From assembly GCF_963678875.1 (NCBI RefSeq), contig NZ_OY787456.1, positions 310,001 through 374,000 on the forward strand: DNA of 64,000 nt, given 5' to 3'. The DNA is from an uncultured Hyphomonas sp. GTDB lineage: Bacteria; Pseudomonadota; Alphaproteobacteria; Caulobacterales; Hyphomonadaceae. The position numbers were made by a program, and so were the translations under genes. Below, in pieces: positions 53,183-61,160 of the stretch; the stretch's first letter is position 1; the number at the start of each line of letters is the position of its first letter. The notes beneath the pieces were generated by a model. That model saw nothing but the letters and a program-made list of their open reading frames with translations, did not search any database and was not told the origin of the DNA.

Positions 53183-54249
53183 AGAAACGGCAGGTCTTTG
53201 CGGCCTTCCGGACGGCGCATGCCTGGGCAGGCGCCCTCCTCAGCCTTCAATTGGCGCTGCTCGGATTGAGCGGCGCCTTGTTGGTTTTCAAGGATGATTT
53301 CGTCCGCGCGATGGAGCCTGCTGCGCGGGAGAGCTTCACGGCGGACCCGCAAGCACTGGCCGCCATTGCTGTGAAGGCGGAGGAAGTGTTCGGCCCGGGC
53401 GATGTCCGCTCCATCCGCTTTGCGGAGCCCGGCTTTGCCCTTTCCTATGTGCGCCTGCATTCAGGCGATGCCGCTTATATGGATGCCCACGGCGAAGTCG
53501 TTTCCCGGTGGCAGGGACACAACCGGCCGGAAGAATGGTTGCTGGATTTGCACGAACACCTGCTCGCGGGCCGGACGGGCGAAGTCTTTGTCGGGATCGG
53601 CGGCCTCTGCGGACTGGTTCTGGTCTTCACGGGCCTCGTTGCCATCTGGCCAGCGCGGCGCGCCATCGGGCTGAATGTCGTTCCGAAGTCCGCCGCGCGA
53701 CCGGCTTTGCTGGCCAGCCATCGCAATCTCGGCCTGATCGCCGCGGCGCCCCTGCTGCTGATCTTCGTCACAGGCGCGGGCATGACGTTCGACCCACAGG
53801 CGCGCGCCGTTCTTGCGGGGCTGACCGGCCAGCCGCCCGCAAAATTGCCGACAGTGAATGTCGGGGAAGGGCGCATCGACTGGCCTGCGGTCATGAGCGA
53901 AGCCCATGCGCGGTATCCGGACGGTCATATCCGCCTCGCCGTCTGGCCACGCGACGGACGGGCAGGTGCCAGCGTGCGCCTGAAGCAGCCCGCCGAATGG
54001 CAGCCCAATGGCCGCACCACGCTTATGATCGATCCGGCAACGTCCGCCATCGTCGGGGATCTTGATGGCCGTGCCCTGCCAGCGGGGGACAAGGCCTTCT
54101 ACAGCTTCTATCCGCTGCACGCCGCCAAGCTTGGCGCAGGCTTTCCGGCCCGGCTGCACGATGCCGTCATGACGCTGACAGGCCTCGCATTGTTCTTCCT
54201 GGGCCTGATCGGCGTTTACGCCTTCCTGCGCAAACGCCTGAAGGTGTGA
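53179..54249 (+). CDS. PepSY-associated membrane protein, probable ferric-siderophore reductase-like
   Basis: A 356-residue PepSY_TM protein. Four membrane segments are seen near residues 14-37, 133-158, 188-206 and 330-350 (LSLQLALLGLSGALLVF, GLCGLVLVFTGLVAIWPARR, LGLIAAAPLLLIFVTGA, LTGLALFFLGLIGVYAFL). Conserved His residues in HAWAGA, DLHEHLL and SHRNLG may bind haem. It starts with a TTG that overlaps the receptor stop. Such proteins pair with TonB receptors and are thought to help release iron from siderophores in the periplasm. Confidence 0.88.
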   Translation: MKKRQVFAAFRTAHAWAGALLSLQLALLGLSGALLVFKDDFVRAMEPAARESFTADPQALAAIAVKAEEVFGPGDVRSIRFAEPGFALSYVRLHSGDAAYMDAHGEVVSRWQGHNRPEEWLLDLHEHLLAGRTGEVFVGIGGLCGLVLVFTGLVAIWPARRAIGLNVVPKSAARPALLASHRNLGLIAAAPLLLIFVTGAGMTFDPQARAVLAGLTGQPPAKLPTVNVGEGRIDWPAVMSEAHARYPDGHIRLAVWPRDGRAGASVRLKQPAEWQPNGRTTLMIDPATSAIVGDLDGRALPAGDKAFYSFYPLHAAKLGAGFPARLHDAVMTLTGLALFFLGLIGVYAFLRKRLKV

Positions 54250-54257
54250 GCCTGTAA

Positions 54258-55049
54258 TTACTCTGCGGGCGGAGCCTCAGCGAACATCTCATTCAGGTAA
54301 GCCGCCAGCCGCACGCCGCCTTTGGAAAGTTGCTGGCGCAGGAAGCTGCGGGTTTTGTAGACATAGTCGTAGGAGAGGATCTGGCTGTCCGGATAGATCT
54401 GGTCACGGATGGCTGCACTCTCGTCGGCCCATTGACCGGGTGTCGCGGCGGACCAGACGAGGACGTCTTCGGCCGTGATCTTGGAGGTCAGCCAGTCGGT
54501 CCATTCGGTGTAGGAGAGTTCCTGATTGTTGATCAGCAGCTCGTCCCAGACTTCGTGCAAATTTGTCAGCTCTTCGAAGAAATAGCAGGTGAAGGAATTC
54601 CCGCCCCGGTCCGTGCCATTGCCGGCATGCAGGGGCTGCTGCAGGTCTCCGACGAGGTGGATGATGAAGCGCAGCGCCAGCTGGCGCTGCTCCAGCGGCT
54701 GGGACTCGTCGAGCGCCATGGCGCGGAAATGCTCCAGCGCGGTTATGGCGTTGCCCTCCGGCGGCGGCGTGATGTCGGCATAGACCTCGCCTTCCGGGAT
54801 GGTGACATAATGCCAGGGATTGGCTTCCCGGCGCCAGAAATCCGCCGTGTCGGAGCGCATGAAATCCGCCCAGTCTGAGGCCTCCGCCATGCTTTCCGGG
54901 CCAAGGATTTCTTCGACGGCCGCCGCGGCCTCATCGCTCAGGTAGTCGTCAGCAATGGCGCCGACGATGCGGTGGCCGGTCTTGCCCCAGGCAAAGGCCG
55001 GGGAGGCGATGGTGGCGGCAAGGGCAAGGCTCAGCAGCAGGCGGCGCAT
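54258..55049 (-). CDS. S1/P1-type secreted nuclease
   Basis: A 263-residue zinc nuclease. The signal peptide ends FA, leaving Trp as residue 1 of the mature chain (WGKTGHRIVGAIADDYL), which in P1 nuclease coordinates zinc through its amino group. Other ligands are in SDWADFMR, NPWHYVTIP, HLVGDLQQPLHAG and NLHEVWDELL. It degrades single-stranded DNA and RNA in the periplasm or outside, possibly for phosphate or nucleoside scavenging; the ribokinase and nucleoside hydrolase next to it fit that idea. Confidence 0.92.
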   Translation of the reverse strand: MRRLLLSLALAATIASPAFAWGKTGHRIVGAIADDYLSDEAAAAVEEILGPESMAEASDWADFMRSDTADFWRREANPWHYVTIPEGEVYADITPPPEGNAITALEHFRAMALDESQPLEQRQLALRFIIHLVGDLQQPLHAGNGTDRGGNSFTCYFFEELTNLHEVWDELLINNQELSYTEWTDWLTSKITAEDVLVWSAATPGQWADESAAIRDQIYPDSQILSYDYVYKTRSFLRQQLSKGGVRLAAYLNEMFAEAPPAE

Positions 55050-55088
55050 GGCAGGTCTCCGTTGGGAAAGGGTTGCCGACTGTTGGCG

Positions 55089-55940
55089 TCATTTCCCGCC
55101 GAGGGCAAGCGCATCGACGTCTCGGCGATGCGGCAGGCTCGGCTGGGCGCCCGGCTTTGTGCAGGCCAGCGCCCCGGCGGTCACTGCGAAGGCAAGCGCG
55201 TCCTGCGGGGACTGGCCCTCGATCAGGGCGACGGTGAGCGCAGCCGTGAACGTGTCGCCTGCGCCGACCGTGTCGACGACCTGCACCTTCGGCGGCACCG
55301 CCCGGGCGATTTCCTTGCCGTCCTTGTAGAGCACCGCGCCCTCCGCGCCGAGCGAGACGGCGACAAGCGCGCCGCTCGTCATCAACTGGTCACCATAAGT
55401 CGCCGCTTCGCTCTCATTGACACTGAGAAGGTCCGCCATGGTCATGAGCTGGTCCGGTATGGTCATGGCCGGGGCGAGGTTCAGGCTGACGAAACCGGTC
55501 GCCTTTTCGGCCGCCGCCATGAGGGCCGGAACGGGTACTTCCAGCACGCCCATCATGTGTTCGATGGGCAGGTGCGCCACATCATCGGCGCGCAGCACAT
55601 TGTTGGCGCCGGGGCAGACGACGATCAAATTCTCGCCGGAGGTGGCATCGACCGCGATCAGCGCAACGCCCGTGGTTTCACCGTTCACATGTGCGACTTC
55701 GGACAGGTCGACGCCGCCAGACTGCAGCAGTTTCAGCGCTTCGTCGGCCATGTCGTCCGCGCCCACCGCGCCAACCAGCCGGACCTCCGCGCCGAGGCGG
55801 CGGGCGGCCAGCGCCTGGTTCGCGCCCTTGCCGCCGGGATGGCGGGCAAGGCGCGCGCCGCTGACCGTTTCGCCCGGCCGGGGCAGGGCAGGGCCGGTGC
55901 CCACAATGTCGAGATTGATGGAGCCGACGACCGTGATCAT
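55089..55940 (-). CDS. rbsK: Ribokinase
   Basis: A 283-residue PfkB-family kinase that phosphorylates ribose at C5. HPGGKGANQALAARRLGAEV and the catalytic motif DTVGAGDTFTAALTVAL (Asp about residue 233) are intact. Its start overlaps the stop of the nucleoside hydrolase by four bases, forming one operon: the hydrolase releases ribose, which this enzyme would then use. Strictly, related PfkB sugars or nucleosides are possible. Confidence 0.92.
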   Translation of the reverse strand: MITVVGSINLDIVGTGPALPRPGETVSGARLARHPGGKGANQALAARRLGAEVRLVGAVGADDMADEALKLLQSGGVDLSEVAHVNGETTGVALIAVDATSGENLIVVCPGANNVLRADDVAHLPIEHMMGVLEVPVPALMAAAEKATGFVSLNLAPAMTIPDQLMTMADLLSVNESEAATYGDQLMTSGALVAVSLGAEGAVLYKDGKEIARAVPPKVQVVDTVGAGDTFTAALTVALIEGQSPQDALAFAVTAGALACTKPGAQPSLPHRRDVDALALGGK

Positions 55941-56860
55941 GCGCGCGCCATCAGCGAAGCAATCAGATCGAAGAATCCATCCGCATCGGCGCCCGTCACC
56001 CAGTCATGCGGACCGCCGGATGCGGCGGAGAGGCAGGTCTGGCCGAAGCGCTCGCCTTCTTCGGTGACGATGCTGACATTCGTCGATTTCATGTCGAACA
56101 GGTGCGGGGCCAACAGGAAGGCGATTGTGGACGGGTCGTGCATGGGCGACTTGCGGCCTTCCTTCCAGCGGCCTTCCAGCTCGTTTCCGGCTTCCAGCAG
56201 CTGCACCATGATGGCGGCGCGTTCGGTCGGGATGGTCTTCAGCCCTTCTATACGGGGCAGCTCCGCCCGCACTGTGTGGGTGACGTCGAGGCTCATCACC
56301 GTCGCCCGGATGCCAGACCTGAACACGATCGCTGCGGCGTGCGGATCGGCAAACACATTGAACTCGGAATAGGGCGTGATGTTGCCGCCCTCACTGTCGG
56401 CGCCTGCCATCAGGACAATACGGGAGATGCCCTCAGCGATCGACGGATCGAGGATCAGGGCGGCGGCGATGTTGGTCATCGGGCCGGTCACGACCAGCGT
56501 GTATTCGCGGGGGGTGGCCGCTTTCAGCGTTTCGACGAGGAAAGTCACCGCATGGCCGTCAGCCAGCGGCATGTCAGGCTCGAACGGGTCGAGGCCGGCG
56601 ATGCCGCTCTCCCCATGGAAGTCTTCGGCCGTCACGGGCGCACGCAGCACCGGACGTGGGCAACCGGCATAGACAGGCACGTCTGTCCGGCCCATCAGCT
56701 GGCACATCATGCGCGCATTCCGGCTGGTCAGTTCCAGCGGCACGTTCCCCGCGACGGTCGTGATGGCGCGCACGTCCAGCGCATCGCTGGCCAGCGCCAT
56801 CATCAGCATCACGGCGTCATCGACACCGGGGTCGCAATCTATGATCAGCGGCAGGCTCAT
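55937..56860 (-). CDS. Inosine-uridine preferring nucleoside hydrolase
   Basis: A 307-residue N-ribosyl hydrolase. It begins MSLPLIIDCDPGVDDAVMLM, with the DxDxxxDD calcium-binding cluster, and has LVVTGPMTNIAAALI, NITPYSEFNVFADPHAA and the His of SPMHDPSTIAF (catalytic region). It splits ribonucleosides to base and ribose. ATG 56860 overlaps the upstream thioesterase stop by four bases. It is cytoplasmic by lack of signal. Confidence 0.94.
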   Translation of the reverse strand: MSLPLIIDCDPGVDDAVMLMMALASDALDVRAITTVAGNVPLELTSRNARMMCQLMGRTDVPVYAGCPRPVLRAPVTAEDFHGESGIAGLDPFEPDMPLADGHAVTFLVETLKAATPREYTLVVTGPMTNIAAALILDPSIAEGISRIVLMAGADSEGGNITPYSEFNVFADPHAAAIVFRSGIRATVMSLDVTHTVRAELPRIEGLKTIPTERAAIMVQLLEAGNELEGRWKEGRKSPMHDPSTIAFLLAPHLFDMKSTNVSIVTEEGERFGQTCLSAASGGPHDWVTGADADGFFDLIASLMARA

Positions 56861-57390
56861 GCGTGGGAGCCCCGTTCCGCCCGCAGGTCCGCAATTGCAT
56901 CCAGGAAAGGCTTTTCCAATGGCGGGCTTTCCATTGGCATGCCGAGCGCTTCGAGAGCCATGTCTGCAGTCACCCGTTCCTTTCCGCGCCCCTTGAGCCG
57001 CGCGATCATGCGGCTGGAGGCGACCGTCCGTCCCTTGCAAACGAAGGTATGACGGAAACACATATAGGTGCCATCCCAACCGACCATACGCGTCTGCAGT
57101 TCGAACTTCTGCGGAAACTTCATGGAGTGAAAATAGGTCAGTGCCTCGTGCTGGATGATGGGCACCCAGCCACGTGCGCGGAAGGCTTTCAGCGTGCCGG
57201 TGCGGCCCATGAAGTTCATGATGCCGAGATCGGTGAACGAGGCATAACGGGAATTGGTCATGTGCCCCATCGGGTCATGATCGCCCAGCCAGACAGCCGA
57301 GCGGATCGTGTGCACGTCGAGAATATGGGTCCGGGTCTTTGAAAACCAGGCCGAGAGCATGATCCGGAGAAGCCGGAAAAACAGGTTCAT
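56857..57390 (-). CDS. Hotdog-fold thioesterase (THEM6/4HBT-like)
   Basis: A 177-residue protein with an N-terminal hydrophobic/basic segment (MNLFFRLLRIMLSAWF) and the hotdog motif WLGDHDPMGHMTNSRYASFTDLG, resembling the 4HBT/THEM6 group that handles acyl-CoA or acyl-ACP thioesters. AGGAGG lies about 12 bases before the ATG at 57390. It is the first gene of the overlapping operon with nucleoside hydrolase and ribokinase; why these are linked is unclear. Confidence 0.82.
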   Translation of the reverse strand: MNLFFRLLRIMLSAWFSKTRTHILDVHTIRSAVWLGDHDPMGHMTNSRYASFTDLGIMNFMGRTGTLKAFRARGWVPIIQHEALTYFHSMKFPQKFELQTRMVGWDGTYMCFRHTFVCKGRTVASSRMIARLKGRGKERVTADMALEALGMPMESPPLEKPFLDAIADLRAERGSHA

Positions 57391-57716
57391 GGGGGCGAAT
57401 TGCCTCCTCGTCACGGATCCAGACACGACGGGAAGTAGTTGCCGACCTGCAGTTGTCACTGCACGCTTATGCTCCTCCCGCTTGCGACTATGGGGCGGGC
57501 CGCGCCGAATGCAAGCCATAGACAGGTCTTGCGCGCGTGCGCGGCTAAGGGTTCGCCCGCGAGGCGTAAAAAAAGGGCCAGTTCCTTCTGAACTGACCCA
57601 TTAAGCAGGTAAGATGGAGAAGCGCCAGTATTGGAACTTCACAAGGGCATATGCGCGGTGCGCGCCGACCGTTCCAATTTGCCTGAGATTTAAGGTTAAT
57701 AAAACAAGGTGTTGAG
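57391..57716. other. Gene-free interval with terminator and hairpin
   Basis: A 326-base gap on the minus-strand side of the zinc-finger membrane gene. It holds the terminator at 57568-57599, an inverted repeat TTGGAAC (57631) / GTTCCAA (57671) with a GC-rich interior, and probably the promoter of the thioesterase operon between 57391 and 57560. A 33-codon plus-strand frame at 57614 is not convincing. Confidence 0.6.
57568..57599 (-). terminator. Rho-independent terminator after the zinc-finger membrane gene
   Basis: On the minus strand GGGTCAGTTC and GAACTGGCCC pair (one G-T pair) around AGAAG and run into seven T residues. It ends the 57717-58907 gene. Confidence 0.88.
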
Positions 57717-58907
57717 TTAACCCTGTTTGCGCCGCCCATAAAGGATCAGCAGGGCGACCAGCCCGATCGACGTGCCCTGACTGGAAAAGGCTTCCAGCAT
57801 CAGGGCAAAGAACCATGAGGGCAAATTGGTCCGCGTCTGCGCTTCGGTCAGCAGGTTGCCGCTGCCCTGGCCGAGCAGTTCGGCGTTGGCCGCCTCGATC
57901 TTGGCTTGAAGCTCGTCCCGGCGTTTGGCGAGGCCGAGTTCGTTCTGTGCGTCACGATAGGGCTTCTGCTCCGTACGCCCGACACGTTCCACTTCGGAGA
58001 GATAGGCCTCCAGCCCTTCGACAGACCGGGTTTCCGGCGGAATGCCTTCCAGCTGGCGGCGCCAGTCTGCGATCTGCGATTCCAGCACGCTGCGATTGCT
58101 GTCTGCGCGCACGACTTCCTCGGCAGCGGCGGTATTGTTCGCCGCGATATAGCGCTCTGTGCCGATGATGGAGGTGCCCATGCCGGCGAGGGCAAAGATC
58201 AGCGCGCGCCAGCCTTCCTTCATGCGGTGATTGGCCGTGTGCCAGTAGAAGAAGGTGAACCCGCCAAAGGAGATGACGGCCGCAATGACACCGGTCCAGC
58301 CCCAGATGCTCGACTGTAGCGGATCGGCAACCGAACTGGAAAAGGCCTGGTAGTTCGCAAAGCCGGACAGGGCCGCGGCGGCGAGGCCTGCCGACAGGAA
58401 GACTAGCGCCAGCAGGGAGATGATGAATTTCTCTCCGTTGAAAGGCTTCTTTTCCTTCGGCTTCAGGTGCGGGAAGCGTTCTTCCAGCCGGTCGGCATCG
58501 CCGAGGGTTTTCACTTTCGCTTCGTGCCTTGCGAGGTTCCGGTTCACCCTGACCGGCGCGGGCGCGAAGTCGGCATCCTGAACTGGCGGACGCACCGCTG
58601 GGACGGGGGCCTCGTCTTCCCGGATCAGCTCGGCTTCCAAAGGAAGGGGTTGCAGGTCCTGGACACGTTGGCGACGGACCTCTTCCTTCAGGCGGATCAG
58701 TTCTGTGAAGTTCCCTTGGGATCCGCAATTGGGGCACTTGAACGTGCCGAGCCTTGGATTGAGAACCAGCGAACTTTCCCCGCCATCGCGGCAGTCCGGC
58801 GTCAGGTCGCACAAAGTGCGGACTTCGCTGTCGTCCTGGCTCGACTCGAAGTCGACACCGAGCTCCTCAAGCTGCTGGATCGCCTGCAGGAGACGTTCAT
58901 CCGCCAT
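57717..58907 (-). CDS. Membrane protein with primase-type (CHC2-like) zinc finger, unknown function
   Basis: A 396-residue protein that I cannot name. The N-terminus has C33-x5-C39-x18-C58-x2-C61 followed by GSQGN, closely resembling the zinc ribbon of DnaG primase (CGxxGN motif), though DnaG has one His ligand instead of the first cysteine pair spacing. A disordered Pro-rich linker (about 85-150) leads to three membrane helices (161-180, 203-222, 233-251), a long coiled coil (about 262-345) and a C-terminal hydrophobic segment (365-390). The DNA- or RNA-binding capacity is an inference. It has its own terminator and is divergent from the desaturase. Confidence 0.8.
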   Translation of the reverse strand: MADERLLQAIQQLEELGVDFESSQDDSEVRTLCDLTPDCRDGGESSLVLNPRLGTFKCPNCGSQGNFTELIRLKEEVRRQRVQDLQPLPLEAELIREDEAPVPAVRPPVQDADFAPAPVRVNRNLARHEAKVKTLGDADRLEERFPHLKPKEKKPFNGEKFIISLLALVFLSAGLAAAALSGFANYQAFSSSVADPLQSSIWGWTGVIAAVISFGGFTFFYWHTANHRMKEGWRALIFALAGMGTSIIGTERYIAANNTAAAEEVVRADSNRSVLESQIADWRRQLEGIPPETRSVEGLEAYLSEVERVGRTEQKPYRDAQNELGLAKRRDELQAKIEAANAELLGQGSGNLLTEAQTRTNLPSWFFALMLEAFSSQGTSIGLVALLILYGRRKQG

Positions 58908-59161
58908 GAAGTTCTGACCCCGTTCGCTTGGCGCGAACGCGCCCCGGCACCGCTTTGTCTATCCGAATCCCCGCGTTCCAGTCACCCCTGTCTGTCACCC
59001 ATGCAGGCACCCTAGCCGGACGCGCTGGCGGCACGGGCACAATAACGCATACGTGACACCTCTTTCACCTTTACGAGGGCGGCGTACCCTTTAAGGATGC
59101 CTTAAACCCGGCGGGCGGACAGTGACCCGGCGGGCGACCGCATGTCATCTGGAGGAACTGT

Positions 59162-60055
59162 ATGACCCTGCCGCGCTCCATTGCGATCCCGAAGAACTGG
59201 AAGACCTTCAATTTCGCCAGTTTTTTCTCGGCTTTCGGATATCCCGTCCTGGGCGTCGCGCTGTTCCTGACCATGGTCCTGCTGGGCATCTTCCTCAGCC
59301 ATCTCACCTTCCATTGGTGGTACATGCTGATCGCGCTGGCCGTGATCGCTTTCACGATTTTCGTCTGCAATGCCGGCATCGGTCCGCTGCACCGCATCCT
59401 TCAGCACCGGGCGGGTGAACTCGCCGTGCCGGGGCAGGTGCTGACCATGATCAACCTGGTCATCGCCATGCAGGGTAATGTGAAGGACTGGGTGAACTAC
59501 CACTCCCAGCATCACCGTTTCTCCGACAAGCCGGGCGACCCGCACAATCCGTTCGAATCCAAGCGCTGGGCCTGGGTCGGCTGGATCCTGTGGCGGGATG
59601 AGAAGGACACTCAGCGTCCGCTGGCCATGTGGCTGAAGAACCAGCCGGTGATCGTCTGGATGGACCGTTTCTACAATGAAATCAGCCTTGTGGTGCACCT
59701 CGTCATCCCCGCGGCGATCTATCTGATCGTCTGGGCGGCAGGCGGCTCGCTGGTGCTGACGGCGCTGCTGCATGCGAGTGTGGTGATCGGCCGGGCGATC
59801 CAGTTCCATGCCACCGTCTATGGCATCAACGTGCTGGGCCACCTGAAGACGCCGGTCTGGGCGGATCATCTGATCGGCCTTCTGACCGGCGGCGAAGCCT
59901 TCCACGACCACCACCATTCCGAACCGACCAGCGCGCTGCACCGTCCGCGCAAGGGCGTCTGGAACCGGATCGTCGATTATAACGGCACGATCCTGCTGGT
60001 GATGGAGAAAATCGGCTGGGTCCGGAACCTGCGCATCGCACCGCAATTTGCCTGA
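59162..60055 (+). CDS. Membrane fatty-acid desaturase (acyl-CoA delta-9 type)
   Basis: A 297-residue di-iron desaturase that introduces double bonds into acyl chains, adjusting membrane fluidity. Three His boxes are visible: LHRILQH (HX4H), YHSQHHRF (HXXHH) and EAFHDHHHSEP (HXXHH), separated by membrane helices such as FLTMVLLGIFLSHLTFHWWY. GGAGG lies seven bases before the ATG. It ends at a terminator at 60152. Confidence 0.93.
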   Translation: MTLPRSIAIPKNWKTFNFASFFSAFGYPVLGVALFLTMVLLGIFLSHLTFHWWYMLIALAVIAFTIFVCNAGIGPLHRILQHRAGELAVPGQVLTMINLVIAMQGNVKDWVNYHSQHHRFSDKPGDPHNPFESKRWAWVGWILWRDEKDTQRPLAMWLKNQPVIVWMDRFYNEISLVVHLVIPAAIYLIVWAAGGSLVLTALLHASVVIGRAIQFHATVYGINVLGHLKTPVWADHLIGLLTGGEAFHDHHHSEPTSALHRPRKGVWNRIVDYNGTILLVMEKIGWVRNLRIAPQFA

Positions 60056-60076
60056 TCACTGGCCCGGAAGGGCAAT

Positions 60077-60110
60077 ATAAAACACCGTATAAACACCGTT
60101 TATACACCAT
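60077..60110. repeat. Three 11-bp direct repeats
   Basis: Units ATAAAACACCGT (60077), ATAAACACCGT (60089) and TTATACACCAT (60100) follow one another in helical register, then ATATAGCGGCC with a short GGCC hairpin. They lie after the desaturase and before the terminator and VWA genes, and could be an operator or part of a promoter. Confidence 0.65.
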
Positions 60111-60151
60111 ATATAGCGGCCAGATTTGGCCGGGTGCGGACCAAAATAGAG

Positions 60152-60194
60152 AGACCGGGAGCGCGCAAGCCTTCCGGTCTTTTTTATTTTTTCA
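60152..60194 (+). terminator. Rho-independent terminator after the desaturase
   Basis: AGACCGG (60152) pairs with CCGGTCT (60174) around a 15-base loop and is followed by TTTTTTATTTTTTT. It isolates the desaturase from the VWA gene at 60262. Confidence 0.9.
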
Positions 60195-60261
60195 CTTGTG
60201 CAGACCGAACCTCTCCCCATCTCGGCTGACGGGCCGGGGGGCCAGCAGAGGAGGGACTCCC

Positions 60262-60969
60262 ATGGCCCAGACAGTCACAGAGACAAATCCCCAGGCCAAA
60301 ATACACTCCTATATCCTACTCGACCGCACCGGCTCCATGTCGTCCATCTGGGACGAGGCGCTAAGTTCGGTGAATGCCTACGCGTCCAGCATCGCCGGGC
60401 AGGCCGGGGACGTCGTTCCCCAGGTCACGCTTGCGGTATTCGACGCGCAGGACGGCCTGCAGTTCGGCGTGCTGCGCCGCGCCGTCCAACCGGACGGCTG
60501 GCAGCCGGTCACCGACAAGGAAGCGAGTCCCCGCGGCATGACGCCCCTGTTCGACGCGATCGCGCGGCTGATCTCCATGGCAGAGGCCGATAATCCGGAA
60601 AAGGCCGTCATCGTCATCATGACCGACGGGGCGGAGAACGCCTCCCGCGAAGTAACGAAGGACGGCGTGAAGGCCGCGCTCGGCCGGGCGGAAAAGCGCG
60701 GCTGGGAAGTGGTCTTCCTCGGCGCGGAGTTTGCCAACTTCTCGGATGCCGACGCGGTCGGCATCTCGGCGCGCAAATCCATGGCGATGGGCCGGGGGCG
60801 GATGTCGGAGTCGATGACCCGGCTCGCCCGCAAGAGCCAGGTCTATTATGCCTCGGAGGCAAGCGCGCCCGTCGTGTTCGACGAAGCCGACCGGGAAGAG
60901 GCCGGCGAAGCCGACGTTCAGGAGAGAACCGGAGAGAAGCGAAAAGGCTTCTTCATGCGAAAGAAATAA
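60262..60969 (+). CDS. Cytoplasmic von Willebrand A domain protein
   Basis: A 235-residue protein consisting of one VWA domain. The metal-site motif DRTGSMS (Asp21-x-Thr-x-Ser), RGMTPL and MTDGAEN are present, so the MIDAS metal site is complete. It has no signal peptide and ends in a basic tail (KRKGFFMRKK). A GAGGAGGGA site precedes the ATG. The family resembles TerY-like proteins; the binding partner is unknown. It is followed by a close paralogue with a signal peptide. Confidence 0.85.
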   Translation: MAQTVTETNPQAKIHSYILLDRTGSMSSIWDEALSSVNAYASSIAGQAGDVVPQVTLAVFDAQDGLQFGVLRRAVQPDGWQPVTDKEASPRGMTPLFDAIARLISMAEADNPEKAVIVIMTDGAENASREVTKDGVKAALGRAEKRGWEVVFLGAEFANFSDADAVGISARKSMAMGRGRMSESMTRLARKSQVYYASEASAPVVFDEADREEAGEADVQERTGEKRKGFFMRKK

Positions 60970-60999
60970 GCCGAAACTGAACGCCTGTTCAGACTGGAA

Positions 61000-61027
61000 G
61001 GCCCGCTGGTTCCCCGGCGGGCCTTTT
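61000..61027 (+). terminator. Rho-independent terminator between the two VWA genes
   Basis: GGCCCGC (61000) pairs with GCGGGCC (61017) and is followed by TTTTA. The two VWA genes therefore are probably transcribed separately or with partial read-through. Confidence 0.8.
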
Positions 61028-61160
61028 ACCTTCCAAACGGCAACAAGCCGCCACGAACACGCCCCAATCCTGATCGAACTTTAATCCTGATCAGGCCGTG
61101 GGGGCCTCGGACGCACAAAGGCCGGCGGTTCCGGCCACAGAAACTGGAAGGGACGCCAAG

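Noticed and set aside
57614..57715. 33-codon plus-strand frame in the 57.4-57.7 kb gap
   Set aside because: Only a weak AGG is upstream, it overlaps an inverted repeat, and it has no signal or helix to support it.
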